Below are positions 35,188-43,838 of a stretch of DNA of 64,000 bases, piece by piece; position 1 is the stretch's first letter; each line of letters opens with the position of its first letter. Position numbers and translations under genes: made by a program. Below the pieces are notes generated by a model. That model ran no database searches, was not told the origin of the DNA, and was given only the letters and a program-made list of their open reading frames with translations. This stretch comes from 62-47 sp044463945 (GTDB taxonomy: Bacteria; Pseudomonadota; Alphaproteobacteria; Rhizobiales; Xanthobacteraceae), in assembly GCA_044463945.1 (NCBI GenBank), contig JBIQLW010000020.1, positions 1-64,000 on the forward strand, in the 5' to 3' direction.

Positions 35188-36658
35188 ATGGCCAATCCTC
35201 AACATTACGACGAGATCAGGTCGCCCTACGATGCCTCGATTGTCGGGAGGGAAAATGCCGCTATCGACATCCGCGGACATCGAACATGCCATCTCCCGCG
35301 CTGAGAAGGCGTTTCAGGTGGTGCGCCGCCTGCCCAGGTTCGCGCGTGCGGATATCCTGGCGCGCGCGGCCGATATCCTTGTCAAACGTCGGGACGAGGT
35401 CGAGAGAACAATCGTCGCGGAGGCCGGAAAACCTCTTTACGATGCTCACGGCGAGGTCTCTCGCTCCATCTTCAATCTTAGAAATGCAGCGGCCGAAGCC
35501 CGCAGATTTTCCGGAGAGGAGATCCCTCTGGACATGGATGCCGGCGTTTTCGAATATCAAACGACGTCCACCGATGGAGCCGCGCTGAATTTATCAAAGG
35601 CCGGGTTCGATGAGCTCAACAGATCCCGCCAACGGATCGGGATCGCGCGGCGTTTTCCAATCGGTCCTATCCTTGCTATTTCGCCGTTTAATTTTCCGCT
35701 CAATCTGGTTTTGCACAAGGTCGCCCCCGCCATTGCTGTCGGCAATTCGATTGTGCTGAAACCCGCGCCCCAGACGCCTCTCACGTCTCTGCTGCTCGCC
35801 GATATTTTCAAGGAAGCCGGTCTTCCGGAAGGCGCGCTGAACGTCGTCCATTGCCCGGTGGATTTGGCGGAGCGCATGGTGCGGGACGACCGGTTCGCCA
35901 TGGTGACTTTCACCGGCTCATCAAAGGTCGGGTGGCACATCAAATCCATCGCCGGCCGGAAAAAGGTTTCGTTGGAGCTAGGCGGCAACGCGGCAATCAT
36001 CGTCTGCAAGGACGCCGATATCGATCTCGCAGTTGCGCGCTGTGTTCGAGGCGGCGTGGTGTATGGCGGTCAGTATTGTATCGGCGTTCAGCGAATCCTC
36101 ATTGAGCGGCCCGTCTATGGCTCATTCGTAGAAAAGTTGGCTGAAAAGGTTGCTTCGTGTCGTATCGGAAATCCAGCGACCGAAGGCATTGACGTCGGCC
36201 CCGTGATCAATGAGAGCGCGGCTATTCGCATCAGCGACTGGATAGCGGAGGCGACCGCCGGCGGCGCGAGGATCGTGGTCGGCGGGAAGCGTGAACACAC
36301 CGTAATTTCGCCTACCGTGCTTGCCGGCACCACCCGCACTATGAAAGTCGAGAACGAGGAAATCTTCGGACCTGTGATAACCGTAAATCCATTCGATAGC
36401 TTTGAAGATGCCATTGTCCGCGCCAACGACAGTCGCTACGGCCTTCAGGGCGGGATGTTCACTTACGATATTCGGCGGGCATTTCGCGCGATTGAAGATT
36501 GGGACGTAGGGGGTCTCATGATCAACGACGTTTCCATTTATCGCGTTGACAACATGCCGTTCGGAGGCTGGAAGCAGTCTGGCTTCGGGCGTGAGGGCAC
36601 GCTTTACGCGATGCATGAGATGACGGACATCAAGCATCTGGTCATCAATTATGCTTAG
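35188..36658 (+). CDS. NAD(P)-dependent aldehyde dehydrogenase with N-terminal frameshift
   Basis: Oxidises an aldehyde to an acid. The family start is in one frame (ATG 35188: MANPQHYDEIRSPYDASIVG). An extra A near 35262 shifts it, and the rest is in another frame (TSADIEHAISRAEKAF onward). That main frame can itself start at ATG 35255, which has a strong GGGAGGG ribosome site, giving about 467 residues that lack the first beta-strand. Catalytic residues are present: ISPFNFPLN, FTGSSKVGWHI, the Glu in LELGGNA, and the Cys in GGQYCIGVQR. The substrate is unknown; the gene is convergent with the amidase/ABC cluster. Confidence 0.85.
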
Positions 36659-36740
36659 CGGCATCGGCCCGCCCCCGAGTTAGCGCAGGCGGGCATCACC
36701 CAGTCAGATCTCGCAAGAACAACCTGATCACGCATCGCGG

Positions 36741-37076
36741 TCATGTGTGACTGCCGCGCATTCGCTCAAAAAATGGCGTATCGATGAGCAGGGTCGTTTC
36801 CTGCGACAGGATGTAGCCGGCTTCCGCTGCCCGTTCGAGATAATTCTGCCACAGTGGTTCCCGAGCCAATGCCGCGCGGCGGTGTGCTCGATCCGTCGCA
36901 TCTTTATATTGCCAGATATGGATATAGGAATTGACGTCACCGGTCTCGGTGACGAAAAACGCCAGCGGATCGCCGAGATTCCGCCTTTGTACTTCCCAGC
37001 CAAATTCCTCGTAAAGCGCAAGCTGCTTGTTTAAGGTCCCGGACCTGACGCGGTAGCGGCGATGGTCGTACAGCAT
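36741..37076 (-). CDS. NIPSNAP family protein
   Basis: Small protein of 111 residues with a ferredoxin-like (dimeric alpha/beta-barrel) fold. Family marks are the start MLYDHRRYRVRSGTL, the central SYIHIWQYKDATDR and LWQNYLERAAE. A GGAG site precedes the ATG. It lies 24 bp after the amidohydrolase gene and is probably the last gene of the long ABC-amidase operon. NIPSNAP proteins often accompany catabolic genes; their biochemical role is unclear. Confidence 0.85.
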   Translation of the reverse strand: MLYDHRRYRVRSGTLNKQLALYEEFGWEVQRRNLGDPLAFFVTETGDVNSYIHIWQYKDATDRAHRRAALAREPLWQNYLERAAEAGYILSQETTLLIDTPFFERMRGSHT

Positions 37077-37100
37077 TTGATGTGCTCCTTCGATCCGCGA

Positions 37101-38462
37101 TCACCAGTCTTTCGACACCCGGGCCCAGATTCGCTCGGCTCGGGCTTGACAATCCGCCATAATCGCTTCGGCGTCTACCGCCGTCACGACGCGGTTCGAC
37201 ACCAACTGAACGCCGTCGACAAATACGTCGGTGACGTCGCTGCCATTAGAATTATAGACGATGTTCGAGATCAGGTTCTGCTGCCGGATCGGCCGATACC
37301 ACGGCAGCGTCAGGTCAAGAAGGATGACATCGGCTTTTTTACCGACCTCCAGGGTACCTATCTCGTTTTCCATTCCCAGTGCGCGCGCGCCGCCGACCGT
37401 CGCAAGCCGCAGGCCGTCGTAGCCTTCCATCATCCCGACATCGCCGGTTTTAACGCGCGGGAACAGAATGCTGGCACGGATAAACTTCCAAAGGTCATTG
37501 GAGCACCAGTCAGAGCCGATCGACACGCTCACGCCCCGCTTGTGAACCTTCTCCATCGGCGGAAAGTAGCCGCGCTTTGGCGTATGGAACGCGGTGTGAG
37601 ACAGATTCATTCCCGTCTCGGCCATGATTTCGATATCGGAATCCTCCAGGAAAACGCAGTGGAAGCCGATGGTCTTCGGCGTCAGCACGCCGAGCTTGCG
37701 GCCGAGTTCCATCGGACGCATCCCGTAGCGCGCGGTCACGAACTCGGTCTCGCCGGGCACCTCGGCGATATGGATGTTGATGCCGACGCCCTGCTTGCTG
37801 GCAAGCTCTCCCGCTTGCACGATGCCCTTGTCGGACAGATACCCCGGCCCGGCCGGGGATATTCGCGTGGTGATGCGACCGTCCGCCTTGCCGTGCCAAG
37901 TCTCGAAAAGCTCCCGGGCGGCATCAAGCCCCTTCTCGACCAGGGCCTGGTCCCACGGCCGCTCCATATTGCGCGCCGTCAGGCCCAGCAAATCAGTTCC
38001 GACGATCCACTCGCTGAGAACTGCCCGCACGCCGAGATCGCGGACGACGGGGCCGACGAGCCGCTCATTGAGAAAGGTGCTGCTGATCGTCGTGGTGCCG
38101 CTCATCAGCATTTCGAGAGCGTGGGTCATGCAGCCGCTGTAGTAATCATCGTCGCTCAGCGAACAAACGACGGGAAAGCCCCGCTTGTAGAGTCCGGCGG
38201 TGTCAGAGGAGCCCGGAACGTCCTCGGTCAGCGCCTTCATATAGGCTCCGACCAGATGGATATGAGTATTGACCAGCCCGGGGAGGATCGCCTTGCCCCG
38301 TGCATCGATGACGCGGTCCGGCTTGAAGGCGTCCCGGTCGAATTCCTGCGATGGCCCGACATAGACGATGCGGGAGTCCTTGAAGGCTACGGCACCATCG
38401 CTGACCACCCGATTGGCGTCCATCGGAATGAGGTACCCGTGCTCAATAAGGGTGCAACTCAT
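37101..38462 (-). CDS. Amidohydrolase, TrzA/AtzB/MTA-SAH deaminase family
   Basis: Metal-dependent cytosolic hydrolase of 453 residues that removes an amino group or opens a C-N bond. The metal-binding motif is LVNTHIHLVGAY (about 63-74). Further ligands are H in INIHIAEVPGE (about 232), H in GFHCVFLEDSD, and D in SIGSDWCSNDLW (about 320). A GGAGG site precedes the ATG. It is encoded downstream of an amidase and a transporter, which suggests stepwise breakdown of a nitrogen compound. The exact substrate (for example an aminated purine or triazine-like ring) is not decided by the sequence. Confidence 0.88.
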   Translation of the reverse strand: MSCTLIEHGYLIPMDANRVVSDGAVAFKDSRIVYVGPSQEFDRDAFKPDRVIDARGKAILPGLVNTHIHLVGAYMKALTEDVPGSSDTAGLYKRGFPVVCSLSDDDYYSGCMTHALEMLMSGTTTISSTFLNERLVGPVVRDLGVRAVLSEWIVGTDLLGLTARNMERPWDQALVEKGLDAARELFETWHGKADGRITTRISPAGPGYLSDKGIVQAGELASKQGVGINIHIAEVPGETEFVTARYGMRPMELGRKLGVLTPKTIGFHCVFLEDSDIEIMAETGMNLSHTAFHTPKRGYFPPMEKVHKRGVSVSIGSDWCSNDLWKFIRASILFPRVKTGDVGMMEGYDGLRLATVGGARALGMENEIGTLEVGKKADVILLDLTLPWYRPIRQQNLISNIVYNSNGSDVTDVFVDGVQLVSNRVVTAVDAEAIMADCQARAERIWARVSKDW

Positions 38463-38497
38463 ATTTCCTCCATTCGGTTTGTTGTCTGGTTGCGAAA

Positions 38498-39901
38498 CTA
38501 CGCGAGCCCCGGCAACCGCGGCGGTCGTACGCTTTCGTAAGCACGCGCGGCCGCCAGCACGAGGCTGTCAGCATATTTGGCGCCGACGATCTGCAGCCCG
38601 ATCGGCAGGCCATCGCGGGTAAAGCCGCACGGGACCGATGCGGCCGGCTGCTGGGTGAGGTTGAAGGGATATGAAAACGGCGTCCACGAGATCCAGTCGA
38701 TCATCTCATGCGGATCGGGCGCGACTTGCCCGGCTGCGAATGCCGGAATGGCCACTGTCGGCGTCAGCAACAGGTCATAGCTCCCGAAAAATTCCTGCGC
38801 GCGCCGGCCGATCTCGGCGCGGCTGTCCATTGCTCGGCAATAATCCACGAGCGAGTAGGCTTCGCCACGGTCGGCCAGCATATTGAAGCCGGGATCGAGA
38901 TGGTCATGGAGCGACTTCGGAATACCACGCCGCTGGTTGGCTGCACCGACATACCAATGAACGCGAAATGTCTCCGTCGGATCGCCGATATCGGGGTGAT
39001 CCGCGCTCACCGCGGCCCCTAGTTCGGAAAATACCTGACCAGCTTGCAACACTGCTGCGGCGATCTCCGGATCCGGCGAGGCAAATCCCAGCGTCGTGCT
39101 GATCGCGATACGCAGCCCCCGAACGCCCACGCCGAGCCCCACCGCGTAATCTTGCCCGGCATATGGCAGGCCGTGCCAGTCGCGGGCATCGGGCCTGGAA
39201 AGCACCGTAAGCATGTGCGCGGCGTCCGTCACCGAAGCAGCCATCGGGCCGAGATGCGCTATGGTACCGAAGCGGCTCAGCGGGAACGCCGGCACCGTGC
39301 CGAATGTCGGCTTGATGCCGAATACGCCGGAGAAACTTGCCGGGATTCGAATTGAGCCGCCGCCATCGGTGCCAAGATGCAGGACGCCGAGCTGATGCGC
39401 GGCGGCAACGGCGGCGCCGCCGCTCGAGCCGCCCGACGTCATTTCGCGATTCCATGGATTTCGCGTGATGCCAGTCAGCGGGGAATCGCACACCCCCTTC
39501 CAGCCGAACTCCGGCGTGGTGGTTTTGCCTATCAGGATTGCACCGGCTTCGCGCAATCGGGCGGTTGCCGGCGCATCCTCGTCCCACGGCTGATCGGGCG
39601 CCGTGCTGCGCGAGCCGCGCAGCGTCGGCCAACCTTTGGTCAGGACGATATCCTTGATCGAGGCCGAAACGCCGTCGATCGGACTAAGCGGCGCATTGCG
39701 CAGCCAACGCGCTTCGGAGGCCCTGGCGGCCGCCAGTGCGCTGTCGTGGTCGACCAAGCAATAAGCGGCGAAATCAGGGTTGATCCTATCGATGCGATCC
39801 AGCACCGCCGCAGTCGCCTCAACCGGCGAAGCCGCTTTCGTGCTGAACAGGCGAGTCAGTTCAGCGACGCCTAGCCGCGATAGATCGTTTTGGTTCGACA
39901 T
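38498..39901 (-). CDS. Amidase signature family hydrolase
   Basis: Amidase of 467 residues that hydrolyses an amide bond. The Ser-cisSer-Lys triad is visible: Lys in ASIKDIVLTKGWPTLRGS (about residue 83), the Gly/Ser-rich MTSGGSSGGAAVA with cis-Ser, and the nucleophile in GTDGGGSIRIPASFSG. The ATG overlaps the stop of the upstream hydroxyacid dehydrogenase gene (TGATG). It resembles the GatA fold but lacks partner genes gatB and gatC, so a catabolic amidase is more likely than tRNA amidotransferase. Confidence 0.92.
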   Translation of the reverse strand: MSNQNDLSRLGVAELTRLFSTKAASPVEATAAVLDRIDRINPDFAAYCLVDHDSALAAARASEARWLRNAPLSPIDGVSASIKDIVLTKGWPTLRGSRSTAPDQPWDEDAPATARLREAGAILIGKTTTPEFGWKGVCDSPLTGITRNPWNREMTSGGSSGGAAVAAAHQLGVLHLGTDGGGSIRIPASFSGVFGIKPTFGTVPAFPLSRFGTIAHLGPMAASVTDAAHMLTVLSRPDARDWHGLPYAGQDYAVGLGVGVRGLRIAISTTLGFASPDPEIAAAVLQAGQVFSELGAAVSADHPDIGDPTETFRVHWYVGAANQRRGIPKSLHDHLDPGFNMLADRGEAYSLVDYCRAMDSRAEIGRRAQEFFGSYDLLLTPTVAIPAFAAGQVAPDPHEMIDWISWTPFSYPFNLTQQPAASVPCGFTRDGLPIGLQIVGAKYADSLVLAAARAYESVRPPRLPGLA

Positions 39902-40866
39902 CAGTATTGCCTGTTCACATCAACAAGGTTGCGCAACGGACGATTTGCCCTGAACGCCTGAAAATTGGCGACGAAGTGCGGCGCGATGTCCTCGGGGATC
40001 AGCGGCCCGCAAACATGGGGCGTGAGAACGACGCCGGGGTGGCTCCACAGCGGATTGTCGCGCGGCAGCGGCTCGACGCCGACGACATCAAGGCTTGCGC
40101 GCGCGATCCTGCCACGATCAAGCGCGGCGAGCAGGCTGGCCTCGTCGATCACTCCGCCGCGGCCGACATTGATGAGGTGCGCGCCGGGCTTGAAGTAACT
40201 CAGCATCTCCCCGTCGAAGATTCCTCTGGTATCGGATGTCAGCGGCAGAACCAGCACGACGACGTCGCAACCGGAGACGAAATCACCCAACTGCTCGGCG
40301 CCGACATAGAGCCGGCTCACATCGCAGCTATCAACCGGCGATCGTCTCCAGCCGACGACATTGCAATTCAAGGCGCGCAGTTTTCGCACGACCTCCGTGC
40401 CAATCTCGCCAAGACCGGCCACGCCGATGGTGAGTTGGCTGAGCGCGCCCATCTCGAAAAACTCCCACGCCCGGTCGCGCTGGAGTTGGCGCGCATGATC
40501 CAGGCGAAGATTGTGATCGAGGATCATCGCCAGGACGTATTCGGCCATTCGCGGCGCAATCAGCCGTCCATCGGTTCTGGTCAGAACAATGGAACGATCG
40601 GACGGCCAATCGCCGACGATGTCGTCGACCCCCGCCCCCATTTTCTGCACCCAGCGAAGGTTGGGAATGCGACGCAGCCACGCCACCGGAAACCCCCAGC
40701 CATAGAGGATGGTGGTCTCCGGGAAGTAGCGCTCGGCATCACGAAGGTCCGCCGCATAATTGATTGCGCAATTGGGCAAGGCGCGTGAAAGCACCGCCTT
40801 GAACCGCGGCAGATCACCCTGATACTTGGAATAAACAAGGATCGATTCGTCGCTCGATGTTTCCAC
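39901..40866 (-). CDS. D-2-hydroxyacid dehydrogenase (NAD-binding)
   Basis: Oxidoreductase of the D-isomer-specific 2-hydroxyacid dehydrogenase family, about 321 residues. The Rossmann motif is GVAGLGEIGTEVVRKL. The conserved catalytic set includes Arg in NVGRGGVIDEASL, an acidic residue in ASLDVVGVEPLP and, where His is usual, TPHVCGP. I chose GTG 40866 because the homology (ILVYSKYQGDL) starts soon after; a TTG at 40899 would add 11 residues. It probably interconverts a 2-oxo acid and a 2-hydroxy acid released from the imported compound. Confidence 0.85.
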   Translation of the reverse strand: METSSDESILVYSKYQGDLPRFKAVLSRALPNCAINYAADLRDAERYFPETTILYGWGFPVAWLRRIPNLRWVQKMGAGVDDIVGDWPSDRSIVLTRTDGRLIAPRMAEYVLAMILDHNLRLDHARQLQRDRAWEFFEMGALSQLTIGVAGLGEIGTEVVRKLRALNCNVVGWRRSPVDSCDVSRLYVGAEQLGDFVSGCDVVVLVLPLTSDTRGIFDGEMLSYFKPGAHLINVGRGGVIDEASLLAALDRGRIARASLDVVGVEPLPRDNPLWSHPGVVLTPHVCGPLIPEDIAPHFVANFQAFRANRPLRNLVDVNRQY

Positions 40867-40926
40867 AGTATGTCCGTCACGGTTATCGCAGAAGCACAAT
40901 CACGGAAGCGGCGGGACTAAGCGCCG

Positions 40927-42018
40927 TTACGACCACAGCACGTAGGATTTGACCTTGCTTTCGACGTCGGCCCACTCGGCGTCGGTCAGCTTCACCGAGC
41001 CAAGATACTTGTTGCTGTAGATCGATTTGGGGTCGATCTCCTTCTTGAGATCGAGGTAGGTCTTCGCGATGTCGACGCTCGTCGCAACTTCCTCGGGAAG
41101 GAACCAGCCAAGTCCATTCGCTTTCGGCCCGGGGTGAATACCGAGAGCGGTGTTGATGGCGATCTGGTGCTTGAGCGTTTCCCTGCTGCGCTCGCTGCCC
41201 TGAAACTCCGGCACAACCTTGATGTGCAGGTCGAGCATCTCCTCGGGCTTGAGATAAGTGAACTTGAGCCCTTCCATCGCGCCTTCGACCACGGCTTTGG
41301 TCACCTCGGGAAACTTTTCGACCTGCGAGCGCAGCGCAATGATGCCTGTGTCGTAAATCCTGACTCCGTAGTGATGGTAGAGCATGATGTCGATATCGCC
41401 GCCGCCGGTCCACAGCGGCGCGGCATCGGTGCTGTAGTAGCCGGTCAAGGCATCGACGCGCCCATCGAGCAGCGTCTGGGTTCTGACGTTGCCATCGAGA
41501 AAGCGGAAGTTCACCTTGGAACGATCAATGCCGGTCGCCCGCGCAAACGCTGGAAACAACTGATAATCGCCCGTCGTCGGGGTGGCGCCGATGGTCTTGC
41601 CTTCGAGATCCTTCGGGCTCTTGATTCCGCTCTTCTTCAGGGTAAAGACGGCGAGCGGCGAGACCTGCATGTGAAGGCCGAGGCCAACCAGGTCCATGCC
41701 CTGAGCGACCGTCTGGATCATCACGGAGAAACTGGCGTCGCCATAGTCGAATTGACCGAGGCCGACCCTCTTGCTGGCGTCCGCCGAACCGTAGCCGCGA
41801 CTGACCTCGACATCGAGGCCGCGTGCCTTCCAGTAGCCCATTTCCCGCGCGGCGATGAACGCCGCATAAGAGCCGATCGGTACCCACGGCAACGTCAGGC
41901 GGACCTTGGTCGGCTTGTTCTGACCATAGGACAGCACGCTGAACGACGGTGCGGCGGCAATGCCGAGCGCGCCCGCAAGTGCGGAGTTAAAACCTCGCCG
42001 ATTGATCGTCCTCGTCAT
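40927..42018 (-). CDS. NitT/TauT-type ABC transporter binding protein (NMT1/THI5-like)
   Basis: Periplasmic binding protein of 363 residues. The start ATG 42018 follows GGGAGGAGAACTA. A twin-arginine-like signal is present (TRTINRRGFNSALAGALGIA). The mature part begins VRLTLPWVPIGSYAAFIAA, typical of the THI5/NMT1-like family used for pyrimidines, sulfonates, nitrate and similar small ligands. It is encoded next to its permease and ATPase. Ligand unknown; a nitrogen compound processed by the amidase and amidohydrolase is likely. Confidence 0.9.
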   Translation of the reverse strand: MTRTINRRGFNSALAGALGIAAAPSFSVLSYGQNKPTKVRLTLPWVPIGSYAAFIAAREMGYWKARGLDVEVSRGYGSADASKRVGLGQFDYGDASFSVMIQTVAQGMDLVGLGLHMQVSPLAVFTLKKSGIKSPKDLEGKTIGATPTTGDYQLFPAFARATGIDRSKVNFRFLDGNVRTQTLLDGRVDALTGYYSTDAAPLWTGGGDIDIMLYHHYGVRIYDTGIIALRSQVEKFPEVTKAVVEGAMEGLKFTYLKPEEMLDLHIKVVPEFQGSERSRETLKHQIAINTALGIHPGPKANGLGWFLPEEVATSVDIAKTYLDLKKEIDPKSIYSNKYLGSVKLTDAEWADVESKVKSYVLWS

Positions 42019-42059
42019 TAGTTCTCCTCCCTTGTAAGATCGCAACCACTCGGGGCCTT

Positions 42060-42860
42060 TTATTTTTCCCAGTACACGATGGCTTTTCCGAGCAGTTCGA
42101 TGATGAAATAAAGACCAAGCCCGATGATGCTGAGGGTCACCACTGCCGCCAGCATCATCGTGGTGTCCATCAGTCCGGTGGCGAAAATGATGAGGTAGCC
42201 CAGACCGCTATCAGACGTAACGAACTCAGCAACGATGATGCCTATCACGGCAAGCGACATCGCAACCTTCATGCCGTCGACGATGTACGGCAGAGCCGAC
42301 GGCACACGCAGCGTCCAGAAAATCTGGCTCGGCGTCGCCCCGAATGCCCGCGCCATGCGCAGCAGGGCCGGATCGACGCTCATCAGGCCCGACGCCGGGC
42401 TCACCACCATCGGGAAAAACGCCACGAAAAACACCAGCGATACGCGCGAAACGGAGCCCGCGCCGAACCATAGGGTGAACAGCGGTGCGACGGAAATCTT
42501 CGGGATCAACGCGATGCCGACCACCATTGGATAGAAGCCGCGTCGGATCGTCGTGAACTGCGTCAGCAGAACCGCGATAACGATGCCACCGACGACAGCG
42601 ATGACAAAGCCGAGCAGACACTGGTACAGCGTCGGCCAGGTGTTCTGCAGCAATTGGGCGCGCTGCGTCCACATATAGGACGCGACATCCGAGGGCGCTG
42701 GCAGAATGATCGGAAGGATGCCCGAGATACGCACATAGGCTTCCCAGGCCAGAATAACAGCGGCGAATACGGTGGCCGGCCAGAGCGGCGAGGCGACGAA
42801 CCCTTGCCACGCGGCCGAGCCGAGATGCGCGTTCGATGCGGCGGAATCGACTTTGCGCAT
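42060..42860 (-). CDS. NitT/TauT-type ABC transporter permease
   Basis: Inner-membrane permease of 266 residues with about six hydrophobic segments. The BPD_transp_1 loop (EAA motif) reads RMARAFGATPSQIFWTLRVP. The stop of the ATPase gene lies 4 bp upstream, showing tight operon structure. It works with the adjacent ATPase and binding protein. Confidence 0.92.
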   Translation of the reverse strand: MRKVDSAASNAHLGSAAWQGFVASPLWPATVFAAVILAWEAYVRISGILPIILPAPSDVASYMWTQRAQLLQNTWPTLYQCLLGFVIAVVGGIVIAVLLTQFTTIRRGFYPMVVGIALIPKISVAPLFTLWFGAGSVSRVSLVFFVAFFPMVVSPASGLMSVDPALLRMARAFGATPSQIFWTLRVPSALPYIVDGMKVAMSLAVIGIIVAEFVTSDSGLGYLIIFATGLMDTTMMLAAVVTLSIIGLGLYFIIELLGKAIVYWEK

Positions 42861-42864
42861 GGTG

Positions 42865-43650
42865 CTATCCTGCCTCGGCGGTCGCGGCCGGAGTGCGGCC
42901 CCTGGAGATCGATTCGCGGATTTCGTGAATCAGTTCGCTGAACCGCGGCAGGGTTTCGACCGCTAGCGTGCGTGGGCGTTCAAGATCGATCTCGAATTCC
43001 TCGACGATGCGTCCCGGCGCCAAGCCCATGACGATGACGCGATCCGAGAGAAAGACCGCCTCGCGAATGCTGTGGGTGACAAATAGCACCGTCTTGTTGT
43101 GCCGGCTCCAGATGTTCTGAAGCTCGACGCTGATTTCATCGCGCGTCAGTGCATCGAGTGCGCTGAATGGCTCGTCCATCAGCAAGATATCAGGGTTGCC
43201 GACCAGCGCGCGACAGATCGCCACGCGCTGACGCATTCCGCCCGAAAGCTGCGCCGGATAGTGGTCGGCAAAATCGCTGAGGCCGGTCATGGCGAGCAGT
43301 TCCCGCGCGCGCTCGAGATACTGGCTCTTGGGCCGGCGCCGCAGCTCGATCGGATAAAGGATATTTGAAAGCACTGTCCGCCACGGCATCAGGCTGGCGT
43401 CTTGAAACACCGTTCCGACTTTGCTGCTTGGCGAGACGATCGTCTTGCCTTCGACCCGAACCTCGCCCCGGGTTGGCGACTGGAGCCCCAGCACCATGTT
43501 CAAGAGCGTGCTTTTGCCACAACCGCTCGGGCCGCACAGTGAGACGAAGCTGCCGCCCGCGATTGCGAGATTGACGCCGGACAGCGCGAGATGGGACCGG
43601 CCTTCTGGCCCGAAGCGCTTCTCGACGTCTTTCAGTTCGATTTGCTGCAT
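42865..43650 (-). CDS. NitT/TauT-type ABC transporter ATPase
   Basis: Nucleotide-binding subunit of 261 residues. Walker A is CGPSGCGKST, the Q-loop VFQDASLMPW, the signature LSGGMRQRV and Walker B ILLMDEPFSALD. THSIREAVFLSDRVIVM is typical of the SsuB/TauB type. I chose ATG 43650 (MQQIELKDVEKRF). It is the first gene of a probable seven-gene operon down to the NIPSNAP gene. The operator-like TTGTCGACAA lies 49 bp upstream. Confidence 0.93.
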   Translation of the reverse strand: MQQIELKDVEKRFGPEGRSHLALSGVNLAIAGGSFVSLCGPSGCGKSTLLNMVLGLQSPTRGEVRVEGKTIVSPSSKVGTVFQDASLMPWRTVLSNILYPIELRRRPKSQYLERARELLAMTGLSDFADHYPAQLSGGMRQRVAICRALVGNPDILLMDEPFSALDALTRDEISVELQNIWSRHNKTVLFVTHSIREAVFLSDRVIVMGLAPGRIVEEFEIDLERPRTLAVETLPRFSELIHEIRESISRGRTPAATAEAG

Positions 43651-43698
43651 AGGCGATACCAGGTTAAAGGCTATACGACATGAAAGCACAATTGTTGA

Positions 43699-43708
43699 TT
43701 GTCGACAA
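43699..43708. promoter_or_regulatory. GntR-type operator core TTGTCGACAA
   Basis: A perfect 10-bp palindrome, TTGTCGACAA, in the context GATTGTCGACAACA, in front of the ABC ATPase gene. The same core lies in the 18-bp palindrome at 46301-46318. FCD-type GntR regulators commonly bind such sites. The GntR gene at 46457 is the likely owner. Confidence 0.65.
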
Positions 43709-43838
43709 CATGCCAGAACCTATTTTCTTTCCGTTGCGACGGTGACGGCCATCACCAATAAGGTTCAACAACAACGTTTGAATGTTTGCGCCGCTGAGAC
43801 ATTCCAGCATTCCTCAGGCGGCCGCCGACGCCCTCGCG

